In this document: one piece after another, positions 24,752-31,337 of the stretch
Layout: each line of letters opens with the position of its first letter
How positions within the stretch are numbered: position 1 is the stretch's first letter
DNA from: Streptomyces sp. PCS3-D2
GTDB lineage: Bacteria; Actinomycetota; Actinomycetes; Streptomycetales; Streptomycetaceae
DNA: 64,000 nucleotides
Direction of reading: 5' to 3'
NCBI RefSeq assembly: GCF_000612545.2
Contig: NZ_CP097800.1
Coordinates: 5,282,501-5,346,500, forward strand
Position numbers and translations under genes: made by a program
Notes under the pieces: model-generated
What the model was told of the DNA's origin: nothing
Seen by the model: only the letters and a program-made list of their open reading frames with translations
Databases searched by the model: none

Positions 24752-26091
24752 AGCAGCTCTCCTCCGTTTGGCGTGAGGGCCCAGGCTGCGCACCGCTGCA
24801 TGGCGCGGCGGATCGTGGAGGCGTAGTCGTGCTTCTCGGTGAGCAGTCGGGTTCCTGCCTGCGCGAGGCGGGCGCGATCCGCGGGGGTCGTGGCCAGCGC
24901 CCGCCGGAGTGCCTGGGCTAGGGCCGGTGGCTGCTCGGGCGGAGCCGAGAACCCCGTCGAGCCCTCCACCACGGTGCGGGCCAGACCGCCGGCGGAGGTG
25001 GCCACGACGGGGCCCGCGCCTGCGGCGAAGCACTCCAACGGGATCCGGCCGAAGGGTTCCTTGCGGGAGGGGACGACCAGGGCGCGCATCCTGGCATCGT
25101 TCACCCAGCCTCGAATCGCGGGGTCAAAGCGCGTGAGCAAGGTGGCGTTGACGTTGTGGCGCTTCAGCAGGTCGGCCAGCCGACGCTGGAGCGGGTTTTG
25201 CTGGTATGCGGAGGTCACGGCTGCGAGGACGAGATGCGGGAGCGGGAGTCCGTCCACGCGGAGTATCGCGAAGGCCTCCACCAGGTCCTCGAATCCCTTC
25301 GACGGCTCGGCGCGGCCGAAGGAGAGAACGAACCCGTCCTCCGCGGCTGGCGGGAGCTGTGGCGCCGTGACCTCCTGCAAGTCCTCTTCACCGAGGAGCA
25401 GACCGTTTGGGAGGTCGATCACTGCGGCCTCGGGTATGCCGCAGGCGGTGATGAGGTGTTCGCGCATGTGGGGGGAGATCGCTGCCACCCAGCCACCGCG
25501 CTGAACGGCAGTGGCCATCCCCCGCCGCTCCCAAGCGATCTGTTCGTACGCGGCCGGCTCGGTGAGCAGGGTCGAGGACCTGGGGATGAGCAGGATCTCC
25601 ACCCCCGGGGCGGCGTAGGAGCCCACGGCCAGGAACGGAACGTCGCACCCGATCAGCAGGCTCCCGCGCCCCAGATAGGGCGCGGCGCGGCGCACGGCCA
25701 TGGCACACAGGACCTCGAGGTCTGATGGGGTTGAGAGCAGAGACGCGCCGTCCACCGGCAGGACGATCGCTCGGACTTCCGTCAGCAGGGCCCCCATCTC
25801 GCGACTCCACCGAGGGTCGTACCCTGCGGTCTGTGGGGTGTGGAGAACAGGCACCACCACGAGCCGGCCCCGAGGAACCATCCGCGCCAGAGCCGTGATG
25901 AACGTGCGGTTACTGAATCCGCTGCCGGAGCACGCGCCGTAGACGCCCTCGTGAGCGAGTACCACCACGAACCGGTCCGCATGGGCGTCTCGCGCTCGGG
26001 TAGCCCCCCTCGGGGCCTTGATCCTCGGTTCGGCGGTGAGACGTCTCAGGGCTAACGGGGCTGTGGGGCCGTCAGGTTCAACGATGGTCAT
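24748..26091 (-). CDS. GT-B glycosyltransferase (cargo operon, first gene)
   Basis: Codes for 447 aa from ATG 26091, chosen for the GGAAGG seven bases upstream; the frame is open further up to 26364. Features of GT4-type enzymes are visible: 'LSFGRAEPSKGFEDLVEAF' in the donor half and 'EPFGRIPLECFAAGAGPVVA', the E-x7-E donor site. The N-terminal domain contains 'VLAHEGVYGACSGSGFSN' and 'YEQIAWERRG'. It is the first gene of the eight-gene operon, divergent from the Scr1-like regulator. The sugar and acceptor are unknown. Confidence 0.85.
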   Translation of the reverse strand: MTIVEPDGPTAPLALRRLTAEPRIKAPRGATRARDAHADRFVVVLAHEGVYGACSGSGFSNRTFITALARMVPRGRLVVVPVLHTPQTAGYDPRWSREMGALLTEVRAIVLPVDGASLLSTPSDLEVLCAMAVRRAAPYLGRGSLLIGCDVPFLAVGSYAAPGVEILLIPRSSTLLTEPAAYEQIAWERRGMATAVQRGGWVAAISPHMREHLITACGIPEAAVIDLPNGLLLGEEDLQEVTAPQLPPAAEDGFVLSFGRAEPSKGFEDLVEAFAILRVDGLPLPHLVLAAVTSAYQQNPLQRRLADLLKRHNVNATLLTRFDPAIRGWVNDARMRALVVPSRKEPFGRIPLECFAAGAGPVVATSAGGLARTVVEGSTGFSAPPEQPPALAQALRRALATTPADRARLAQAGTRLLTEKHDYASTIRRAMQRCAAWALTPNGGELL

Positions 26092-26205
26092 CGGCAGACC
26101 TTCCAGGAATGCGACCACATGCAGCCGGTCACGCCCAGCGTGCACGTCGATGCGAAGCGTTGCTGTGCGACAGCGTGAACCCGGCGGCGGCATCACGTCA
26201 AGCAT

Positions 26206-26240
26206 GTGACTGGCATCGTGCCAACTTTCGCGCCAGTCAC
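26206..26240. promoter_or_regulatory. 9-bp inverted repeat in the divergent control region
   Basis: GTGACTGGC (26206-26214) is repeated inverted as GCCAGTCAC (26232-26240), 17 bp apart, in the 245-bp gap between the cargo operon start (26091) and the Scr1-like gene (26337). A TTGACG on the leftward strand just before it is a weak -35 candidate. It is the best candidate operator for control of the cargo operon. Another short dyad, GCTGT-GCG-ACAGC, lies about 40 bp to the left. Confidence 0.5.
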
Positions 26241-26336
26241 GTGAAGTGCCGGTGCGGCCGTACCCTGTTGACCACACCGGGGTGAATTCGCCCCTGCGTT
26301 TCAAGAGGCCTGGCCCCGATCTCGAAGGAGCGAGAA

Positions 26337-27212
26337 ATGCCGCCAGCTGTCCCCAGCAATCCACGCTCCGCCCGCAAGCAGTTCGGCGCCGACCTCCGTC
26401 GGCGGCGCGAAGAGCGAGGGCTCAGCGCCGAGGAAGTTGGTACGGAGATCGGCTGCTCCGCCTCGAAGGTCACGCGCATCGAGACCGGTGACCGTTCGGC
26501 CAACCCGGATGATTTCGGGAGGCTGATGGACTTCTACGACGTCCCCGAGGCCGATCAGGAACACCTGGGGGACCTCTTCAGGGCAGGGCGGCGGCGCACG
26601 AAGGAGTGGTGGCACAGTTACGGCGATGTCCTGACCAAGAACTACGCCGAGTACATCGCGCGCGAAGCCGAATCGGACGAGGCCTGCGATGTGCAGCAGG
26701 GTTTCGTGCCTGCCATGTGCCAGACCGAGGCGTACGCCCGGGCAGTGACCAGCATCGGCTACGCCGCTTTGGGACCGGACCAGATAGACGCTCTGGTCGA
26801 GGTCAAGATGCGCCGCCAGCGTCGCATCCTGTCCGAGGACCCCATGCGGTTCAACGCAGTGATCACCGAGGCCGCACTGCGTTTCGAGTGCGGGGGAAGG
26901 GATGCGCACCTCGAACAGCTCCAGCACCTGCGGAGGGTGATGGAGCTGCCCCACGTCGACCTGCGCATCATTCCGTTCAGTAAGGGCGAATCCGGCATCG
27001 TCACCGGTGGGTACACACTGTTCTGGAACGACGGCCAGGACGAGCCCACCGCCGCGTTCGCCGAGTCCGTCGCCGGCAACGTCCACATCGACGATGCCCT
27101 GGGCCTGAGGCGTCTCAGCAGGCTCTACCGCTACCTCTCCGAGGCGGCACTTCCTGCCGAGGAGAGCATCGACCTGATCGACCGAACCCAGAAAGAACTG
27201 AAGACATCATGA
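26337..27212 (+). CDS. XRE/DUF5753 regulator, Scr1 family
   Basis: Codes for 291 aa from ATG 26337 with AAGGAG at the right distance. The N-terminal XRE HTH (FGADLRRRREERGLSAEEVG, CSASKVTRIETGDRS) is followed by a DUF5753-type domain with 'VQQGFVPAMCQTEAYARA' and 'LPHVDLRIIPFSKG'. In Streptomyces coelicolor the related Scr1 works with a small DUF397 protein and activates antibiotic production. Here the same arrangement, followed by two DUF397-type genes, diverges from the cargo operon, so control of that operon is a reasonable inference. Confidence 0.85.
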   Translation: MPPAVPSNPRSARKQFGADLRRRREERGLSAEEVGTEIGCSASKVTRIETGDRSANPDDFGRLMDFYDVPEADQEHLGDLFRAGRRRTKEWWHSYGDVLTKNYAEYIAREAESDEACDVQQGFVPAMCQTEAYARAVTSIGYAALGPDQIDALVEVKMRRQRRILSEDPMRFNAVITEAALRFECGGRDAHLEQLQHLRRVMELPHVDLRIIPFSKGESGIVTGGYTLFWNDGQDEPTAAFAESVAGNVHIDDALGLRRLSRLYRYLSEAALPAEESIDLIDRTQKELKTS

Positions 27213-27445
27213 GCTCTCCGAATCCGGACCTCTACACCGCCGACATCGACCCCGACAGCTGGCACCGCAGCAAGTTCACCGCGAACAACGGCAACTGCGT
27301 GGAACTGGGCCAGATCCCGTCGCTCCCTGAAGCCATTGCCGTTCGGGACTCCTGGTATCCGGAGCGGCCTGCCCTCCGCGGCAGTAAGGGTGCGCTCCGT
27401 GAACTCAACGATGCCGTTCTCGCCGGACGGCTGATCACGGCATGA
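27209..27445 (+). CDS. DUF397 protein (Scr2-like), first copy
   Basis: Codes for 78 aa, starting in ATGA overlap with the regulator. The DUF397 pattern is complete: W-x-K-S/F (WHRSKFTANNGNCVELG), then 'AIAVRDSWYPERPAL'. These small proteins pair with Scr1-type regulators, and one such pair behaves as a toxin-antitoxin-like unit in S. coelicolor. Coupled to the next gene by another 4-bp overlap. Confidence 0.85.
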   Translation: MSSPNPDLYTADIDPDSWHRSKFTANNGNCVELGQIPSLPEAIAVRDSWYPERPALRGSKGALRELNDAVLAGRLITA

Positions 27446-27711
27446 CCACGCGCGCCGAGAAGGATGGCTTGTACGCCCTCCCCCTGGACGGCGTGACCTG
27501 GCTGGCCGCCGAAGGAAGTAACCCCAGCGACCGCTTCGAGATCGCGCACCTGCCCGGCGGGGCCGTGGCCGTGAGGCAGAGCGGCGACCCAGCTCGGGGC
27601 GTGCTGCGGTACACGGCGGCGGAATGGTCGGCGTACCTCGATGGGGCTGCCGACGGAGAGTTCGATCCGGACCTCACGCCGCAGACCACGGTGTCGCGCG
27701 CGGCAACGTGA
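27442..27711 (+). CDS. DUF397-like protein, second copy
   Basis: Codes for 89 aa from ATG 27442 (ATGA overlap). It contains 'DGVTWLAAEGSNPSDRFEIAHL' with 'AVAVRQSGDP', a looser DUF397 match, and ends with an acidic extension (DGAADGEFDPDLTPQ). Having two such genes in a row behind one Scr1-like regulator is common in Streptomyces. A perfect 17-bp hairpin follows it and closes this unit. Confidence 0.75.
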   Translation: MTTRAEKDGLYALPLDGVTWLAAEGSNPSDRFEIAHLPGGAVAVRQSGDPARGVLRYTAAEWSAYLDGAADGEFDPDLTPQTTVSRAAT

Positions 27712-27729
27712 GCGCGAGACCGCAACGCC

Positions 27730-27770
27730 CGTCTGGCCTTCCCTCGCCCAAATCGAGGGAAGGCCAGACG
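27730..27770. terminator. Hairpin terminator, 17-bp perfect stem
   Basis: Arms 27730-27746 and 27754-27770 pair perfectly across a 7-nt loop, 19 bases after the stop of the second DUF397 gene. It ends the regulator unit. The next gene is leftward, so it may also limit transcription coming from the right. Confidence 0.85.
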
Positions 27771-27865
27771 GAGCCCAGTCTCCCCGCCCGCACTGACAAC
27801 AGCACCACCGCGTCCGCGAGCTGAGACCGCGAACATGACCTGGCTCGAGCCGAGCCGCTAAACGA

Positions 27866-28102
27866 CTAGGCCGCCTTCGCCCAGGCGCGGGCCCTGGCTG
27901 CTCGCCGCAGCTCCACCAAGTCGGCATGTGAGTGTCCGGGCTCCGCCCAGTACGGATGGGCGTACAGGTCGCGGAGGTCTGCTAGCAGCCGGTGCCGCAG
28001 GTCGGTGGTGCGGCCGCCGCAGAGGCCGGCGAGCGCGGCGTAGGTCTGGATCACGCGGACCTGGGTGAGCAGAAGATCGTCAGGAAATGCTGTTCGCGCC
28101 AT
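27866..28102 (-). CDS. Small prophage protein of unknown function (78 aa)
   Basis: Codes for 78 aa from ATG 28102. A helical protein with 'RVIQTYAALAGLCGG' and an arginine- and alanine-rich end. It is the last gene of the leftward early-region series and lies after the tRNA-like gene. No family recognised. Confidence 0.5.
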   Translation of the reverse strand: MARTAFPDDLLLTQVRVIQTYAALAGLCGGRTTDLRHRLLADLRDLYAHPYWAEPGHSHADLVELRRAARARAWAKAA

Positions 28103-28203
28103 GCCCCGATTAGGCCACCTGTTCGATTTTCAATGCAAGTCGATCCGTGTTGCTGCGGTATCGCACATGTGGACGATGGATCGCCCTAGCGGTCGCGAGA
28201 AGA

Positions 28204-28228
28204 CCCCTTGGGCGGAAGCGCCAAGGGG
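28204..28228 (-). terminator. Hairpin terminator of the tRNA-like gene
   Basis: CCCCTTGG (28204-28211) pairs with CCAAGGGG (28221-28228). On the leftward strand the stem lies about ten bases after the CCA end of the tRNA-like gene and is followed by TCTT. Confidence 0.6.
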
Positions 28229-28237
28229 CCATGACGG

Positions 28238-28331
28238 TGGTGCCCACCCCGGGAGTCGAACCCGGATCTCTGCGGCCGATGTCCTGGCGTAAGCCGGTGC
28301 CGCGCACCTCTACCAGTTGGGTCAGGCGGGC
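28238..28331 (-). tRNA. tRNA-like gene with 22-nt anticodon loop
   Basis: On the leftward strand it shows a 7-bp acceptor stem (GCCCGCC with GGTGGGC, one G-U), discriminator A and an encoded CCA. It has a perfect T-arm (CCGGG, TTCGACT loop, CCCGG) and a short D-arm (ACC with GGT around a CAACTGGTAGA loop). The length is 94 nt. The only good anticodon stem is GCGGC/GCCGC, which leaves a 22-nt loop instead of 7, and no 5-bp stem with a normal loop can be found. I cannot assign an anticodon. It may be a degenerate phage tRNA or carry an insertion, and it is not obviously an attachment site. Confidence 0.6.
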
Positions 28332-28344
28332 AAGGGCCCCAGCC

Positions 28345-28614
28345 CTACGGGCCGGCGGCCTCGGGGGCCCCGACGTAGCGCGCCCAGACCGCCCCGCTCG
28401 TCTCGCCGGTCTTGCGCGAGGTTGCCTCGAAGGCGCCGGCCGGACGGAAGGCCCTGATCTTGCCCTGCCGGATGCGGTAGGCCAGGTTCGCGGCCTGGGT
28501 CTTCAGGTCGTGGTCGGAGATGTGCGCCCAGTCGCCCGGGCGCTCGCGAAGAGCGCGTGCAGTGCGACCTGCCTCGGTCTCGTCGTCCGGCAGCGGGTCG
28601 AAGCGGGCGTGCAT
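28345..28614 (-). CDS. Small prophage protein of unknown function (89 aa)
   Basis: Codes for 89 aa from ATG 28614, which overlaps the previous stop as TGATG. Mostly helical and charged, with 'RPGDWAHISDHDLKTQAANLAYRI' and 'RAFRPAGAFEA', which suggests a compact DNA- or RNA-interacting protein. I recall similar proteins in actinobacterial prophages but no function. Confidence 0.55.
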   Translation of the reverse strand: MHARFDPLPDDETEAGRTARALRERPGDWAHISDHDLKTQAANLAYRIRQGKIRAFRPAGAFEATSRKTGETSGAVWARYVGAPEAAGP

Positions 28615-28775
28615 CAGTGTTCTCCGTTCGTGGCTGCGGCGGATTCGGCCAGAGCCCGAATGCGGGCCGCTGTCTCGAACTGCGCGTCGGCGAGGTGGTC
28701 GCAGAGCTTGTTGGCGAGCGCCGCGATCTCCGCGAAGGTGGCGGTGACCGCGGCTGTCGCGTCGGTGGTGGTCAT
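28614..28775 (-). CDS. Small helical protein (53 aa)
   Basis: Codes for 53 aa from ATG 28775, coupled at both ends by TGATG overlaps. Alanine-rich and helical throughout (FAEIAALANKLCDHLADAQF). Too small to classify. Its tight coupling to neighbours is the main reason to keep it. Confidence 0.5.
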   Translation of the reverse strand: MTTTDATAAVTATFAEIAALANKLCDHLADAQFETAARIRALAESAAATNGEH

Positions 28776-28882
28776 CAGCGGTGGTTGCAGCGGCACGTAT
28801 TCGTGATCGGGTTGAACCATGATTCGCAGGAATTGCACCAGATGGCGCCGGGAACTGGCGGGTTGGACGGGTCGGGGCTCAC
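28775..28882 (-). CDS. 35-residue zinc-ribbon-like protein
   Basis: Codes for 35 aa from GTG 28882, in GTGA overlap with the nuclease gene stop and TGATG overlap with the next gene. It carries a C-x2-C plus C-x-C-x-H pattern (WCNSCESWFNP, then TCRCNH), which would bind one zinc. Likely a small nucleic-acid-linked or partner protein of the nuclease gene. Confidence 0.5.
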   Translation of the reverse strand: MSPDPSNPPVPGAIWCNSCESWFNPITNTCRCNHR

Positions 28883-29217
28883 GGTGTCTTTCCGGGTCGG
28901 AGGGTTGTGGGCAGGGTGGCGCGGGGGCCGTCGGGGGCAAGGGTGGCGACGATCTGCACCAGGTCGCGGGGCCGCCAGAGGGCGACTTCGAAGCCGCAGG
29001 CGGCTAGGTGCTGAAGCCATTCCTCCTGGGCCGGCCGGATGCGACCCGTGTCGCTCTTGAGCTCGACGAAGAGGGTCCGGCGAGTCTGTGGATGTCCGTA
29101 GACCTCGTCCGGCCATCCCGCGTCGCTGCGACGTGAGTTGTGCGTGTGGTAAGCGAGTGACCATCCGCGCATCGCGGCCAGCTGGCGAACGCGACGCCGG
29201 AACTGCTCCTCGGTCAC
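28879..29217 (-). CDS. VRR-NUC domain nuclease
   Basis: Codes for 112 aa from GTG 29217 or the equivalent overlapping start. The VRR-NUC signature is clear: 'RRSDAGWPDEVYGH', then 'TLFVELKSDTGRIRPAQEEWLQHL', with the catalytic D...E-x-K arrangement, and 'GFEVALWRPRD'. Stand-alone phage VRR-NUC proteins cut branched DNA. It is part of the leftward early-gene operon with ParB, so a role in replication or recombination of the prophage is likely. Confidence 0.85.
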   Translation of the reverse strand: MTEEQFRRRVRQLAAMRGWSLAYHTHNSRRSDAGWPDEVYGHPQTRRTLFVELKSDTGRIRPAQEEWLQHLAACGFEVALWRPRDLVQIVATLAPDGPRATLPTTLRPGKTP

Positions 29218-29462
29218 GTGCCGGGCCGGTAGGTCCAGTCCGCGATGGCCGCGGCGAGCACTTTGCGGTGCTGCGCGGCCAGCGGGTCCGGGCGCGGCTT
29301 GCGCACCGGCGGTGGAGGGGTGTTGCGGCTGGTCCGGCGGACGCGCTCCTTGAGCACGTCCTGAACGCGGTACCGCTCGCTGAGCAGTTCGGCGAGCGGG
29401 TGCCCGTACTGCTCCAGGATGTGCTGCTCGTCCAGGTCGGCAAGGGTCGTGGTTGCAGGCAT
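29214..29462 (-). CDS. Prophage early protein of unknown function (82 aa)
   Basis: Codes for 82 aa from ATG 29462; GGAG eight bases upstream decided this over ATG 29474. Sequence: 'TTTLADLDEQHILEQYGHPLAELL' then a proline-rich linker and 'HRKVLAAAIADWTYRPGT'. Overlaps the VRR-NUC gene start by 4 bp. No family known to me. One copy of the TGGCCTAT motif lies 184 bp upstream. Confidence 0.55.
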   Translation of the reverse strand: MPATTTLADLDEQHILEQYGHPLAELLSERYRVQDVLKERVRRTSRNTPPPPVRKPRPDPLAAQHRKVLAAAIADWTYRPGT

Positions 29463-29655
29463 GTGGATCTCCATGGGTGGGCCGGGACCCGCAGTGGGGG
29501 CGGGTCCCGGCCGGAGGGGGTGGCTCGTATCGGACGAGCCGGTCCGGGCGGGCTGGGCGCGGGGTGTCGCTGCCCGTCCGGAAGTTGGTGGGTGTCGGGC
29601 CGTGCCTTCGGCTTGACGATCAGACCGTAACACGAAAATAGATGGTGGCCTATAT

Positions 29656-29850
29656 CTAGTCCACTTCGATCACCTCGGGCAGCGGGTGCGAAGAGGGTCG
29701 CGGTCGTCCTGGCCACTGGACTCGGACGAAGCGCCCGCCGGTGAAAGGGTCGGTGGCGTGACCCACGACTTCCCCGAGCGGCCGCAGTTGACCTGGAGGT
29801 GTGGGCGCCGCGGGCGTGACGGTCGCACCCCTGGCGGGCTCGGCCCCCAC
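29656..29850 (-). CDS. Small prophage protein (64 aa)
   Basis: Codes for 64 aa from GTG 29850 with GGAGG just upstream, and directly abuts the stop of the preceding gene. The C-terminal half (TDPFTGGRFVRVQWPGRP) looks like a small beta-barrel or SH3-like fold. Its 3' end coincides with the TGGCCTAT motif at 29646-29660. Function unknown. Confidence 0.5.
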   Translation of the reverse strand: MGAEPARGATVTPAAPTPPGQLRPLGEVVGHATDPFTGGRFVRVQWPGRPRPSSHPLPEVIEVD

Positions 29851-30117
29851 TTAAACCTCCCGGCTGGTGGCGAGATGTTCGAGGCCGCGGCCCCAGGGTG
29901 CGGTGACCGGTTCATTGAAGGCGCAGCCGCCGCCGCTCCCTTCGAGGTCGGTGGCCTTCCAGTCGCCGCCTCCGCCGCCGGCGGGGCGTTCGAAGTGCTG
30001 AACGTCCCCGGTGTCCAACTGGATGGCCAGCCGGAGGCCGCCGGCCCCGGTCGGGCTGACGCTGAATGCGGTGCCGGTGGTGATCGCCTCGCGGGTGAGC
30101 GTGTCTCCGAGCGTCAT
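29851..30117 (-). CDS. Small prophage protein (88 aa)
   Basis: Codes for 88 aa from ATG 30117 with AAAGGAG at the right distance. It is beta-rich in the first half (TAFSVSPTGAGGLRLAIQL) with a glycine-rich middle. It is preceded by another TGGCCTAT motif (30135-30150), so a small regulated transcription unit may begin here. No family recognised. Confidence 0.55.
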   Translation of the reverse strand: MTLGDTLTREAITTGTAFSVSPTGAGGLRLAIQLDTGDVQHFERPAGGGGGDWKATDLEGSGGGCAFNEPVTAPWGRGLEHLATSREV

Positions 30118-30134
30118 GATGCTCCTTTTGATGA

Positions 30135-30150
30135 TGGCCTATTTGGGGCT
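30135..30150. promoter_or_regulatory. TGGCCTAT operator-like motif
   Basis: TGGCCTATTTGGGGCT lies just upstream of the gene starting at 30117 and just after the stop of the zinc protein at 30149. Related copies are TGGCCTATATCTAGT at 29646-29660, and, on the opposite strand, TGGCCTATTAGAT at 37526-37538 and TGACCTATATCTGAT at 37724-37738. Four copies in control regions of one prophage suggest a shared regulator. This is a pattern observation, not a tested site. Confidence 0.4.
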
Positions 30151-31041
30151 AGAAGAGGGCGCCGAAGCCGTCACAGGTCGGGCAGGTGTCGCCGCTGGCG
30201 GTTGTGCCGTCCTCGCAGGAGGGGCAGTCGTGGCGCCGCCCGACTCCCCGGCAGTCCTCGCATTCCCGGGTCTGCTCGTGCCAGCCGTGGAGGTAGAGCT
30301 CCGTGCCGGAGCCTTCGCAGGTCGCGCACTCGGGGGCGTCGATGCCGAGGATGTCGGCGCAGTCGACCGGGGTGAAGACGGGCATGTGAACCTCTCGATC
30401 GGGAGGGGTTCACCCCCTCTTGGTATCTCAATTCTACTATCTCTGTGGGGGGTGTCCACCTCTTCGGTGATCCAGTTCTCGGTGGCATCCAGCGCGGCAT
30501 CCACGCACAGTGCGGCCGCGATGCTGCCCAGGCGCCGTTCGCGCGCCCACCGCCAGGCCATGGCGATGCGGCCGGCGGCGGACACCCGGACTCTGCTACT
30601 ACCAGGCGCCCGCCCTATCCAGCCGCGCCGCAGCAGTAGTGCGGTGGCGGCGGGCGGGATGCGGGTGAGTCCCGCTTCGATGTGGACCTCATCGCCGGGG
30701 CCGGTCACCAGGCTGGCTCCGGCGGCCCCGAGGATCAGCAGCTGGAGGTCTTGGTTTTGCCGCGCGGTGAGAGCTTTCGGCGCGGCGACCGGATCGAGGA
30801 CTGTCCGTCGCCCCCGCTTCTCGAGGACCAGCGTCCCGTACGCCCTGGCCCGAACCACGCCCCACGGGCTGCCCGAGATGCGGGCGATCAGCCGGTCGGC
30901 CTCCCACGCGGTGAGGTAGCCGAACTCCGCCGCACCCGAGAGCGGCGTCTGCCTGTACGAGGCGTACTCGAATCCGCCGTCCAGGTGTGGTCGAGGCGTC
31001 AGCACCCAGTCCTTCCCGTACCGGGTGTCAGGGTGCGGCAT
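30139..31041 (-). CDS. Prophage protein, C-terminal extent doubtful
   Basis: From ATG 31041 the first 195 codons look like a genuine helical protein: 'GAAEFGYLTAWEADRLIARI', 'WGVVRARAYGTLVLEKRG' and 'LTARQNQDLQLLILGAAGAS'. The frame stays open to 30139, but its last 100 codons run through an AT-rich upstream element shared with the parB-like gene and then across the zinc-finger gene in a different frame. The real stop may have been lost by a frameshift near 30440. I give the open frame as it stands. It overlaps the next upstream gene by 14 bp. Function unknown. Confidence 0.5.
   Translation of the reverse strand: MPHPDTRYGKDWVLTPRPHLDGGFEYASYRQTPLSGAAEFGYLTAWEADRLIARISGSPWGVVRARAYGTLVLEKRGRRTVLDPVAAPKALTARQNQDLQLLILGAAGASLVTGPGDEVHIEAGLTRIPPAATALLLRRGWIGRAPGSSRVRVSAAGRIAMAWRWARERRLGSIAAALCVDAALDATENWITEEVDTPHRDSRIEIPRGGEPLPIERFTCPSSPRSTAPTSSASTPPSARPAKAPARSSTSTAGTSRPGNARTAGESGGATTAPPARTAQPPAATPARPVTASAPSSSPK
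30149..30385 (-). CDS. DnaJ-type zinc-finger small protein
   Basis: Codes for 78 aa from ATG 30385. It carries paired C-x2-C-x-G-x-G units like the DnaJ central zinc domain: 'CATCEGSG', 'CEDCRGVG', 'CPSCEDG' and 'CPTCDGFG'. It has no J domain. Such small proteins are common in actinophage early regions and probably act as protein-binding zinc modules. It is nested in the 3' half of the longer overlapping frame 30139-31041, and the conserved cysteines make this frame the more credible one. Confidence 0.8.
   Translation of the reverse strand: MPVFTPVDCADILGIDAPECATCEGSGTELYLHGWHEQTRECEDCRGVGRRHDCPSCEDGTTASGDTCPTCDGFGALF
30422..30462. promoter_or_regulatory. Shared upstream element, copy 1 (before zinc-finger gene)
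   Basis: On the leftward strand, a GGTGGACACCCCCC box, then TAGTAGAATT and GAGATACC precede the zinc-finger gene by about 37 bp. The same arrangement occurs at 32332-32372 before the parB-like gene, with small changes. The AT-rich TAGAAT part is a plausible -10 and the C-rich box could be an activator or repressor site. Both copies sit just upstream of early genes. Confidence 0.5.
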
Positions 31042-31270
31042 CGAACAACTCCGCCTGTCCGGGGCCCGGCGCCCGGCGGACCTTCGGGGTGCGGCTGGCG
31101 GGCGGGACTGCGGGTTCGTCGCCGAACAGCGCGTCCGTGCCGGATCGGTGCTGCGCCGCCACGATGCGGGCCGGCCCCGGAGGGACGGCCAGCGCCAGAG
31201 GCGCATCGGTGTCGAAGTCCGCGGTGGTCATGCTCGCCCAGTGGCTCGGCGCGCTGCTGCTGTCGTTCAT
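31028..31270 (-). CDS. Small prophage protein (80 aa)
   Basis: Codes for 80 aa from ATG 31270 with GAGGAGGG upstream. Low-complexity N-terminus (NDSSSAPSHW) then 'PARIVAAQHRSGTDALFGDEP' and a short end 'AELFDAAP'. Lies between the parB-like gene and a 300-codon frame. No family recognised. Confidence 0.5.
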   Translation of the reverse strand: MNDSSSAPSHWASMTTADFDTDAPLALAVPPGPARIVAAQHRSGTDALFGDEPAVPPASRTPKVRRAPGPGQAELFDAAP

Positions 31271-31337
31271 CGTTCCCTCCTCGTGCTGGTCGGGGTGGAG
31301 CCAGGGGCGGGGCCTTGGCGCCCCGCCCCTGCTGGCA

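Noticed and set aside
28238-28331. Reading the tRNA-like gene as a class II (Leu/Ser) tRNA with long variable arm
   Set aside because: No 5-bp anticodon stem with a 7-nt loop can be formed at any position, which a class II tRNA would need.
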